Shown here one piece after another: positions 1 to 5,456 of a stretch of DNA of 8,375 nt. How positions within the stretch are numbered: position 1 is the stretch's first letter; every line of letters begins with the position of its first letter. Origin of the DNA: Acholeplasmatales bacterium (GTDB taxonomy: Bacteria > Bacillota_I > Bacilli_A > Acholeplasmatales > Anaeroplasmataceae); assembly GCA_016288675.1 (NCBI GenBank), contig JAEELC010000089.1, positions 1-8,375 of the forward strand. Reading direction: 5' to 3'. The notes under the pieces were generated by a model. The model saw only the letters and a program-made list of their open reading frames with translations. It had not been told where the DNA came from and did no database searches. Made by a program: the position numbers and the translations under genes.

Positions 1-987
1 AGACAATTTTAAACAACCTGTAAGTAACATTATATCCTTTAATTCTTCAGTAAGCTTTCTTGTTAGAAGCTCTACACCATCTTGCCCTGCTCCATAAATT
101 GAAACCACATATGGACGAGCGATAATTACACCATCAGCACCTAGGGCTAGTGCTTTAAATATATCTGCTCCACTTCTTATTCCACCATCAACGTAAATTT
201 TAAGTTTTCCTTTTAAGGCTTTAGCTATTTCTGGTAAAACAGTACAAGTAGAAGGAGTACTATCTAAAACTCTACCACCATGATTAGATACTACAATAGC
301 ACTTGCACCTGCTTCATAAGCCTTAAGTGCACTAGATACACTCATAATACCTTTGATTATGAATGGTGTTTTAGCATAATCAATTATTTCTTTAAGTTCA
401 GATACTGTTTTACTTCCAGCTGGTGGATTTTGATTTTTTAAAAATGGTAGACCTGCTGCATCTATATCCATTGCAATAGCGTATGGAGATGCTTTTTTTA
501 CTAAGTCTAGCTTCTTAAAAACTGTTTCTTTATCCCAAGGCTTTATTGTAGGAACACCTTTTCCTGATAAAGTACTTATAACATCACAAGCTCCTTTTAT
601 TACTGAAGGGTCTTTTCCATCACCACAAAAGCCTATAATATTAGCTTTTTCTGCCCCATTAAGCATTTGATTATTATATTCTAAATCTGTATAAAGATCC
701 CCATAGTGACTTTTAACAGCTCCAACAGGGCCTATCATTATTGGAGTACTCATTTTATGTCCGAAAAAATCGAAAGTTGTATCTACATTTTTTACATCAG
801 TTATTGCATCAGGTATAATTCTATAATTTTGCCAAGCTTTATAATTTCTTATAGCGTTGTCTCCTGTACCTTTTGCACCTGGCCCAGGAATTTGATTTTT
901 ACAAGTTAGTCCATTGCAAATATTACAAGCTTTACAATATGGACCTATATTCTTTTTTGCATTTTCAAGCATTTCTTGGTAAGTCAT
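1..987 (-). CDS. Alpha-hydroxy-acid oxidizing protein, FMN-dependent (C-terminus cut by window edge)
   Basis: The reading frame runs from an ATG at 987 to position 1 without a stop (329 codons), so only the last few residues should be missing if it has the roughly 340-residue length I expect of the family. It resembles the lactate oxidase/glycolate oxidase/type 2 IPP isomerase-like TIM-barrel flavoenzymes that oxidise 2-hydroxy acids with FMN; the actual substrate cannot be read here. Visible marks are the active-site SNHGGR at residues 234-239 (His236, Arg239), the lysine in IIKGI (Lys212), the phosphate-binding DGGIRSG (267-273), and GADGVIIARP (283-292). The N-terminus carries C-x2-C-x2-C-x4-C (Cys18, 21, 24, 29), which as I recall also occurs in clostridial members, so it may hold a metal or cluster. 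The start is 19 nt after the upstream DUF1836 gene. No Shine-Dalgarno precedes it, and a terminator hairpin fills the gap, so expression may depend on read-through. Confidence 0.88.
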   Translation of the reverse strand, partial: MTYQEMLENAKKNIGPYCKACNICNGLTCKNQIPGPGAKGTGDNAIRNYKAWQNYRIIPDAITDVKNVDTTFDFFGHKMSTPIMIGPVGAVKSHYGDLYTDLEYNNQMLNGAEKANIIGFCGDGKDPSVIKGACDVISTLSGKGVPTIKPWDKETVFKKLDLVKKASPYAIAMDIDAAGLPFLKNQNPPAGSKTVSELKEIIDYAKTPFIIKGIMSVSSALKAYEAGASAIVVSNHGGRVLDSTPSTCTVLPEIAKALKGKLKIYVDGGIRSGADIFKALALGADGVIIARPYVVSIYGAGQDGVELLTRKLTEELKDIMLLTGCLKLS

Positions 988-994
988 AATTAGC

Positions 995-1018
995 AAAAAA
1001 GAGGAATTATTCCTCTTT
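995..1018 (-). terminator. Intrinsic terminator after the DUF1836 gene, stop codon in the loop
   Basis: A perfect 9-bp stem (AAAGAGGAA at 998-1006 pairs with TTCCTCTTT at 1010-1018) closes a 3-nt loop. Read on the minus strand, the loop is exactly the TAA stop codon of the DUF1836 gene, and the 3' arm runs into six consecutive T. This is a compact rho-independent terminator. It lies directly in front of the downstream oxidase start at 987, so it may separate the two genes or attenuate transcription between them. The stem is short and AT-containing, so efficiency is uncertain. Confidence 0.7.
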
Positions 1019-1606
1019 CTCCTTTCCTTCTTGTTGAGTTAAATTAGCATCCTCGTTAACATATTTTAAGATATTTAAAAGGTATAAAATACGTTTAGAA
1101 ATAGTTGCGTAAGCATTAGCTTTAGCAGCTAAGCTTAAGGCTAAATCTGTTAAATCCTTAGTATCATTTTCTTTACAACTGATTAAATTCTCATTTGTTA
1201 AATTAACAGCTTCTTTAATAGCTGCTCTATTTATACTTAAATATTTATTATATTCTTCTCTATAATTTTTTTGACTATATTCTGTATCAAATACTTGCTT
1301 GATTTCTGGTAAAGCAAGTACTTGCTTTAAATAAATAAGCTCAGTTAAAAGCGAAACTTGTTCTTTATTATATCTTTTTACCTTTGGTGCTGGTACAATT
1401 TTACCTTTAACATAGTTATTTACCATAGAAGAAGTAATTTGCTTATCTTCAGAGTTTTTTTGTAAAATATGAGCCTCTCTATCTAAATATGAAACCATTT
1501 GTTCCATATATAAATCAATATCTGGTAATCTATCATAATCAGCAAGCTTTAAATTATCTAATTCATCTAACCAATTTAATAATGCTTTATTGACATTTAT
1601 AACCAT
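1007..1606 (-). CDS. DUF1836 domain-containing protein (MerR-like HTH, putative regulator)
   Basis: A 199-residue protein matching the Firmicutes DUF1836 family. The recognisable core is LPDIDLYMEQMVSYLD (27-42), followed by ITSSMVNNYVKGKIVPAPKVKRY (57-79), the helix-turn-helix and wing of a MerR-like fold, and then EQVSLLTELIYLKQVLALPEI (82-102). Residues 115-183 are mostly helical with no recognised domain, and the tail is charged (EGKEKEE). The family is presumed to bind DNA; no target or ligand is known to me. The start is fixed by an AGGAGGA sequence (plus-strand positions 1614-1620) 7 nt before the ATG. The gene diverges from the EIIB-like/HPr operon, so control of that intergenic region or of itself is a reasonable guess, not shown by sequence. 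Confidence 0.85.
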   Translation of the reverse strand: MVINVNKALLNWLDELDNLKLADYDRLPDIDLYMEQMVSYLDREAHILQKNSEDKQITSSMVNNYVKGKIVPAPKVKRYNKEQVSLLTELIYLKQVLALPEIKQVFDTEYSQKNYREEYNKYLSINRAAIKEAVNLTNENLISCKENDTKDLTDLALSLAAKANAYATISKRILYLLNILKYVNEDANLTQQEGKEKEE

Positions 1607-1634
1607 TATACTATCCTCCTGTATTCTTATTTTA

Positions 1635-1664
1635 ATTATAGCATTATTAGAATAATGATTACAA
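1635..1664 (-). promoter_or_regulatory. Promoter for the leftward DUF1836 gene (extended -10)
   Basis: On the minus strand a perfect TATAAT (plus positions 1635-1640) is preceded by TGC, giving the extended -10 form TGnTATAAT. A TTGTAA (1659-1664) lies 18 nt upstream as the -35, with 4 of 6 consensus matches. The -10 ends about 28 nt before the start codon at 1606, leaving room for the AGGAGGA ribosome binding site. Confidence 0.65.
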
Positions 1665-1696
1665 TAAGTAATAATAAAAAAATGTAATTCTAGTTT

Positions 1697-1710
1697 TGTA
1701 AACGATGTTA
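1697..1710 (+). promoter_or_regulatory. cre-like element (possible CcpA site), upstream copy
   Basis: TGTAAACGATGTTA matches the catabolite-responsive element pattern TGWAARCGYTWNCW best in its left half (TGTAAACG) and poorly on the right. Its centre lies about 60 bp upstream of the expected transcription start of the EIIB-like/HPr operon. TGTTAGCG follows at 1706-1713. The left half forms an imperfect inverted repeat with CGCTTACA at 1738-1745 (one G-T mismatch). This is a by-eye pattern match only and should be treated as tentative. Confidence 0.3.
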
Positions 1711-1729
1711 GCGATTATTGTCAATTCCC

Positions 1730-1758
1730 TTGATTAACGCTTACATTTAATTTATAAT
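1730..1758 (+). promoter_or_regulatory. Sigma-A-type promoter for the EIIB-like/HPr/fusion/trmB operon
   Basis: TTGATT (1730-1735) and a perfect TATAAT (1753-1758) are separated by an ideal 17 nt. Transcription should begin near 1765. This matters for the first gene: the ATG at 1764 sits at or before the expected transcription start, so the ATG at 1782 is the sensible initiation codon. A cre-like sequence overlaps the spacer (1732-1745). Confidence 0.75.
1732..1745 (-). promoter_or_regulatory. cre-like element within the promoter spacer
   Basis: Read on the minus strand, positions 1745 to 1732 give TGTAAGCGTTAATC, which matches 12 of 14 positions of TGWAARCGYTWNCW by eye. It lies between the -35 and the -10 of the rightward promoter, where CcpA-type binding would normally repress. 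The operon encodes an HPr-like protein that keeps Ser46, the site used for CcpA signalling in Bacillota, which makes the match more interesting, but the site itself is unproven. Confidence 0.38.
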
Positions 1759-1769
1759 AATAAATGTTA

Positions 1770-1776
1770 AGAGGTG
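1770..1776 (+). promoter_or_regulatory. Ribosome binding site that sets the EIIB-like start at 1782
   Basis: AGAGGTG with 5 nt to the ATG at 1782. The alternative ATG at 1764 lies upstream of this site and roughly at the predicted transcription start, so it cannot use this site and would be nearly leaderless. Confidence 0.7.
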
Positions 1777-1781
1777 TCTTT

Positions 1782-2144
1782 ATGATATTAGAAGGAAAGA
1801 ACATTAACTACGGCTTAGTTTTTGGTATTATTGCGATTGTTGCAGTATTAATTGCCATAGTTATTTGTATTGTATTAACTAAAAAAGGCAAGGGTAAGTT
1901 TGTTGTTGATGAACAATTAATTTCTAACCTAGTTTCATTTCTTGGCGGAAGTGATAATATTAAATCATACACTAAGGATAATGGAAGAGTGAAGTTTGAA
2001 GTTAATGATTTAAATAATGTTGATCTAGAGTCTTTAAAGACTATTTCTAAAAACGGTGTATTTGTTACTGGAAATCTAGTTAAGACGCTATTTAAATATG
2101 ATTCAGAAGTTGTTATTAAAATGCTCGATAAGAGCTTAAAATAA
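1782..2144 (+). CDS. Single-span membrane protein with degenerate PTS EIIB-like domain (no active-site Cys)
   Basis: I start this gene at 1782 (120 residues), not at the in-frame ATG at 1764, because the promoter -10 ends at 1758 and the Shine-Dalgarno AGAGGTG (1770-1776) lies 5 nt before 1782. One hydrophobic span (about residues 11-33) followed by KKGKGK suggests an N-out, C-in anchor. Residues 43-120 look like the EIIB domain of the glucose/sucrose PTS family: LISNLVSFLGGSDNI (46-60), a RVKFEVND strand (69-76), VDLESLK (80-86), NGVFVTGNLVKTLF (91-104). In active EIIB the NI motif is followed by a phosphorylated Cys in a C-x-T-R-L-R sequence; here that segment is SYTKDNGRVKF, and the only cysteine (Cys29) is in the membrane span. 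It therefore probably cannot carry phosphate and may bind or sense. It is first in an operon with an HPr-like gene. Confidence 0.72.
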   Translation: MILEGKNINYGLVFGIIAIVAVLIAIVICIVLTKKGKGKFVVDEQLISNLVSFLGGSDNIKSYTKDNGRVKFEVNDLNNVDLESLKTISKNGVFVTGNLVKTLFKYDSEVVIKMLDKSLK

Positions 2145-2157
2145 AAGGAGGATTAGT

Positions 2158-2430
2158 ATGATTGAAAAGAGTTTTAAAATTACTGCAGAAACTGGTATTC
2201 ATGCACAAAGTGCAGTTTATTTAGTTAATGAGGCAATTAAGTATAGCTCTAACGTTATACTTGAGGTTGAAGGAAAGAAGATTAACATGAAATCTATCAT
2301 GGGCGTTATGAGTCTTGGCGTATATCAAGGTGCAGTTATCACTTTACATGTAGATGGTAGTGATGAAACACAAGCTTTGGCAGGCATTGAAAATCAAATT
2401 TACAATCTTAAATTAGGAAAAGAATACTAA
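2158..2430 (+). CDS. HPr family phosphocarrier-like protein with altered active-site loop
   Basis: At 90 residues it has full HPr length and fold pattern. HPr relays phosphate from enzyme I to EIIA through His15, and in Bacillota is also phosphorylated on Ser46 by HPr kinase to act as the CcpA corepressor. Here the active loop is TGIHAQSAVYL (12-22): His15 is kept, but the nearly invariant Arg17 and Pro18 of the TG[IL]HARPA motif are Gln and Ser. The second site is well preserved, INMKSIMGVMSLG (42-54) with Ser46 in register. The C-terminal part (VDGSDETQALAGIENQI) is ordinary HPr. A strong AAGGAGG (2145-2151) lies 6 nt before the ATG. The gene follows the Cys-less EIIB-like gene by 13 nt, and its TAA overlaps the next ATG (TAATG). 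It may be a paralogue with a regulatory role, with the true ptsH elsewhere; no ptsI lies in this window. I leave the gene symbol empty for that reason. Confidence 0.85.
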   Translation: MIEKSFKITAETGIHAQSAVYLVNEAIKYSSNVILEVEGKKINMKSIMGVMSLGVYQGAVITLHVDGSDETQALAGIENQIYNLKLGKEY

Positions 2431-4697
2431 TGAAGCATTTGATTGACTATATAAAGGGTTTCCTTGTTGGTCTTGCAAATGTAGTAGCCGGTTTATCAGG
2501 AGGTACTGTCGCAGTCATTTTAAATGTCTACGACGATATGTTAGACTTATGTTCTAACGTAATTACTCATTTATTTTCTCAAATTAAAAAGCATTATCGC
2601 TTAATTATAGGTATCTTATTAGGTCTTATAATTGGAGCATTCGCTTTAAAGAAATTATATGAAGTAATACCGCTTCCGATAACTGGCTTTTTTGCAGGTT
2701 TAGTCTTCTTTAGTTTATTGCCTCTTGCCAAAGGCTTAAGCTTTAAGAAGAATAATACTAGCCATTTAATTGAACTAGTTATTCCTTTTATATTACTAAT
2801 TGCGTTGCCATTAATGTCAGCTGGTGCAGAACGTAGCTTATCACTTGGTGTAGCAAATGCATTTATAGCATTTGGATTAGGTATTATAGCAGCTTTAGCT
2901 ATGGTATTACCTGGTGTTTCTGGTTCTATGGTATTATTAGTACTTGGATACTATACTCCAGTATTAACAATGATTACGGATTTAATGAAATTTAACAATT
3001 TTAAAGCAAATTTAGTTATGACTATAATATTTGCATTAGGTGCAATATTTGGTCTTGTTGTCGGTAGTAAAGCTATAAAAAAATTAATGTCTAAAGCTCC
3101 AATGGCTATGAATTTTATTATTTATGGTTTAATTGCAGGCTCAACTATTGGTATGCTTATTACTGGGGTTCAAAATAATAATGCCTTAATTAGCAAAATG
3201 GGTTGGAGCTTAAGCTCTTATCAAAATATATTAATGCATGTATTTGGAGTATTATTGTTTATTTTGGGTGTAGTAATTGGTTATTTTGTAGAAAAAATAT
3301 CTACAAGAAAGGCAAATAATATGGATTTAAATAATTTAAATATTAAAGATTTTGAAGCTTTAAGTGAAAAATATTTTGATTCTTTTAAGAATACTTTAAA
3401 AGAATTAGTAAAGTTCCCTTCAGTACTTGATGAATACAAAGAAGGAAGCAATGAACCATTTGGTAAAGCTAATAGAGAAGCATTAGAATATATGCTTAAT
3501 GTTGGTAAGAAGGATGGATTCGAAACTTTAAATTGTGATAATTACGCTGGTCACATTCAATTTGGTAATGGAGAAGAAACATTAGGCTTACTTGCACATT
3601 TAGATGTTGTACCTGTTACTGGTCAAAAGTGGGATAATGATCCATTTACTGTAGTTGAAAAAGATGGTAAGCTTATTGGTCGTGGTGTTAATGATGATAA
3701 AGGTCCATTATTAGCTTCTTATTATGCTATTAAGATATTAGCAGATTTAGGATTTAAACCAAATAAAGCTGTTAAGCTTATTATGGGTTGTGATGAAGAA
3801 TCAGGTTCTCGTTGTCTTGAACATTATTTCAAGTACAATCCAATGCCAACAATTGGTTTTTCACCAGATGCTTGCTTCCCATGCATTAATGGTGAAAAGG
3901 CTCACGCTAATTTTGATATTGTAGGAAATGATGATGAAAAGTCTATCATTGAAACATTTGTTTGTGGTGAACGTTATAACATTGTTCCTGCAGAAGCTCA
4001 TATGACTTTAACTAAGGATTTAAAGAATGAATATTTAGAATTCTTAAAGAAGAATAACTACAATGGTGAAGTTATTGATAATACATACTATGCTTATGGT
4101 GTAGGTGCACATGCAATGACTCCTGAAAAAGGATTTAATGCTGCATTTGTTTTATTTAGCTTCTTAGATTCTGTTGTAAGTACTCCTCTAACTAGCTTTG
4201 TAACTAAATATATTTCATTTGATCCATTTGGACAAAAGCTTTCTATCAATAAAGAATATAGTGAATTAGGTAAATTAACTGAAAATATGGGTCTTGTACG
4301 TATTGAAAATGGTACTGTAAGACTTGGATTTGATATGAGAGTTCCTAGTGATGAAATGGAATCTTTAATTAAGACTAATGTGTGTGAAGCTTTAAAAGGA
4401 ACTCTTTTAAAAATCAAAGATTTTGATTTTACAAAAGTTCATTATGTACCTAAGGATTCATTCTTAGTACAAGCTTTAGTAAAGAGCTATCAAGAAGCTA
4501 CTGGCGATTATTCACATGGTGCTTATTCTATTGGTGGAGGAACTTATGCTAAGTTTATGCCATCAGCTGTAGCTTTTGGTCCACAATTTATCGGTAGAGA
4601 AGATGTAGACCATCAAGCTAATGAATATATTTATGAAAGTGACTATAAGAAGATTATTGCGATTTATGCAAAATCTATTTATGATTTGACAAGATAA
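2430..4697 (+). CDS. Fusion: DUF368 polyprenyl-phosphate transporter + M20 (PepV-type) dipeptidase
   Basis: One uninterrupted 755-residue frame joins two normally separate proteins. Residues 1-290 are a DUF368 protein, the family shown to translocate undecaprenyl-phosphate (PopT) for reuse in envelope synthesis. It has the two inverted signatures GLANVVAGLSGGT (14-26) and ALAMVLPGVSGSM (155-167), and further hydrophobic spans near 58-77, 82-100, 114-131, 194-212, 226-246 and 268-287. Residues 298-755 are a complete PepV-like metallopeptidase that cleaves dipeptides with two zinc ions: HLDVVP (His390, Asp392), GRGVNDDKGP (Asp422), DEESG (Glu456 base, Glu457), SPDA (Asp480), GAHA (His561), IGGGTYA (701-707) and DHQANEY (His728). 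All expected ligands and catalytic residues are present. The basic stretch after the last span (EKISTRK) suggests the peptidase lies in the cytosol. Start is coupled to the HPr-like stop by TAATG. An internal ATG (3321) with AAGAAAGG upstream could also produce the peptidase alone. Confidence 0.9.
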   Translation: MKHLIDYIKGFLVGLANVVAGLSGGTVAVILNVYDDMLDLCSNVITHLFSQIKKHYRLIIGILLGLIIGAFALKKLYEVIPLPITGFFAGLVFFSLLPLAKGLSFKKNNTSHLIELVIPFILLIALPLMSAGAERSLSLGVANAFIAFGLGIIAALAMVLPGVSGSMVLLVLGYYTPVLTMITDLMKFNNFKANLVMTIIFALGAIFGLVVGSKAIKKLMSKAPMAMNFIIYGLIAGSTIGMLITGVQNNNALISKMGWSLSSYQNILMHVFGVLLFILGVVIGYFVEKISTRKANNMDLNNLNIKDFEALSEKYFDSFKNTLKELVKFPSVLDEYKEGSNEPFGKANREALEYMLNVGKKDGFETLNCDNYAGHIQFGNGEETLGLLAHLDVVPVTGQKWDNDPFTVVEKDGKLIGRGVNDDKGPLLASYYAIKILADLGFKPNKAVKLIMGCDEESGSRCLEHYFKYNPMPTIGFSPDACFPCINGEKAHANFDIVGNDDEKSIIETFVCGERYNIVPAEAHMTLTKDLKNEYLEFLKKNNYNGEVIDNTYYAYGVGAHAMTPEKGFNAAFVLFSFLDSVVSTPLTSFVTKYISFDPFGQKLSINKEYSELGKLTENMGLVRIENGTVRLGFDMRVPSDEMESLIKTNVCEALKGTLLKIKDFDFTKVHYVPKDSFLVQALVKSYQEATGDYSHGAYSIGGGTYAKFMPSAVAFGPQFIGREDVDHQANEYIYESDYKKIIAIYAKSIYDLTR
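3305..3323 (+). promoter_or_regulatory. Possible internal ribosome binding site and start for a free M20 dipeptidase
   Basis: AAGAAAGG (3305-3312) is followed after 8 nt by an in-frame ATG (3321, residue 298 of the fusion). Translation from here would give 458 residues beginning MDLNNLNIKDF, close in length and N-terminal pattern to ordinary PepV (about 470 residues, beginning MDLN). This could be a functional second start, or a relic of the separate gene before fusion. Confidence 0.35.
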
Positions 4698-5377
4698 TGA
4701 GATTACGTAAGGTTAAAAATGCATTTGAGGATTTATCAAAGGACACTAAGTACTTTGTTTCAAATCCTAAAGATTATAAGGGTAAATGGAATAGTTTAGT
4801 ATTTAAAAATAATAATCCAATTCATATTGAAGTTGGATGCGGTAAGGGTCAATTTATGATGGGACTTGCTCAACATTTCCCTAACATTAACTTTATCGCA
4901 ATTGAAAAGTTTGATTCTGTCTTAATTAGAACACTTGAAAAAGCTTTAACTTATGACATTCCAAACTTACGTTTAGTATTACTAGATGCTAATATGCTAC
5001 AAGAAGTATTTGCACCAAGTGAAGTTAAGCGTATTTATTTAAACTTCTCAGATCCATGGCCAAAGAAGAGACACGCAAAACGTAGACTTACTAGCTATAT
5101 ATATCTAGATGTTTATAAACAAATTTTACCAATTGATGGTGAAATTTTCCAAAAAACTGATAACCGTCATTTATTTGAATCAAGCCTTGAATCATTCTCT
5201 CAAAATGGATGGTATTTATCTAATATTTCTCTAGACCTTCATAAAGAAGATGTATTTAACATCATGACTGAATATGAAGAAAAATGGAGTCCTAAAGGTC
5301 CTATTTACCGTCTAGAAGCTAGACAAATTAAAGGAAATCCAAATGATACTAAAGTAGAAGATGATGATGCTGAATAA
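4697..5377 (+). CDS. trmB: tRNA (guanine-N7-)-methyltransferase TrmB
   Basis: A 226-residue class I methyltransferase that uses S-adenosylmethionine to make m7G at position 46 of the tRNA variable loop, in the cytosol. The family signatures are intact: SAM-binding EVGCGKGQF (45-53), acidic Glu70 after strand 2, YLNFSDPWPKKRHAKRRL (114-131, the core TrmB motif with its catalytic Asp), KTDNRHLF (153-160) and IMTEYEEKW (189-197). Length and order agree with Bacillus subtilis TrmB as I remember it. The ATG overlaps the TAA of the fusion gene (TAATG) and there is no clear Shine-Dalgarno, so translation is probably coupled. The last residues (KVEDDDAE) form an acidic tail beyond the usual end. The DNA encoding them is the 5' arm of the operon terminator, so this tail may exist because of the hairpin rather than for protein function. 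Confidence 0.96.
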   Translation: MRLRKVKNAFEDLSKDTKYFVSNPKDYKGKWNSLVFKNNNPIHIEVGCGKGQFMMGLAQHFPNINFIAIEKFDSVLIRTLEKALTYDIPNLRLVLLDANMLQEVFAPSEVKRIYLNFSDPWPKKRHAKRRLTSYIYLDVYKQILPIDGEIFQKTDNRHLFESSLESFSQNGWYLSNISLDLHKEDVFNIMTEYEEKWSPKGPIYRLEARQIKGNPNDTKVEDDDAE

Positions 5378-5398
5378 GCATCATCATCTTCTTTTTTT
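5357..5398 (+). terminator. Strong intrinsic terminator overlapping the trmB 3' end
   Basis: A perfect 15-bp stem (GAAGATGATGATGCT at 5357-5371 with its complement at 5377-5391) has a 5-nt loop (GAATA) and seven T after it (5392-5398). The trmB TAA (5375-5377) spans the loop and the first base of the 3' arm, so the 5' arm is coding sequence. There is no matching A-run on the left, so it should act only for rightward transcription. It ends the operon that begins at 1782. Confidence 0.93.
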
Positions 5399-5417
5399 CA
5401 CATTGATTTCACATTGA
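5396..5417 (+). repeat. 11-bp tandem direct repeat over the -35, probable operator
   Basis: TTTCACATTGA occurs twice back to back (5396-5406 and 5407-5417) with no mismatch. The 11-bp period places both copies on the same face of the helix. OmpR/PhoB-family regulators bind as head-to-tail dimers to direct repeats with this spacing, and TTCACA-5-TTCACA also fits the TT[A/C/T]ACA pairs described for B. subtilis PhoP. The first copy overlaps the -35 TTGATT (5403-5408) of the promoter driving a gene for a regulator of this same family, so autoregulation is a natural reading. The first three T belong to the T-tract of the preceding terminator. Confidence 0.6.
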
Positions 5418-5431
5418 AAATGTCATATAAT
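5403..5431 (+). promoter_or_regulatory. Sigma-A-type promoter for the response regulator/S51 peptidase genes
   Basis: TTGATT (5403-5408) and a perfect TATAAT (5426-5431) are 17 nt apart. The hexamers and spacing are the same as in the promoter at 1730-1758. It starts directly after the trmB terminator, so the genes from 5457 onward form a separate transcription unit. An 11-bp tandem repeat covers the -35. Confidence 0.78.
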
Positions 5432-5456
5432 ATTTATAAAAAGAGAGGTTAATTAT

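Noticed and set aside
706..909. 67-codon plus-strand open frame
   Set aside because: It is antisense to the alpha-hydroxy-acid oxidizing protein, whose motifs are clear on the minus strand; composition is low-complexity (Ser/Tyr/Ile) and there is no ribosome binding site.
1659..1672. Inverted repeat ATTAC-n5-GTAAT at the -35 of the DUF1836 promoter, possible operator
   Set aside because: Only 5 bp per arm in very AT-rich DNA; not distinguishable from chance by eye.
1764..1781. Upstream ATG for the EIIB-like protein (six extra residues)
   Set aside because: Only 5 nt lie between the end of the -10 and this ATG, and the Shine-Dalgarno is downstream of it; 1782 fits both signals.
4094..4417. 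107-codon minus-strand open frame
   Set aside because: Lies wholly inside the M20 dipeptidase domain, which has conserved motifs on the plus strand.
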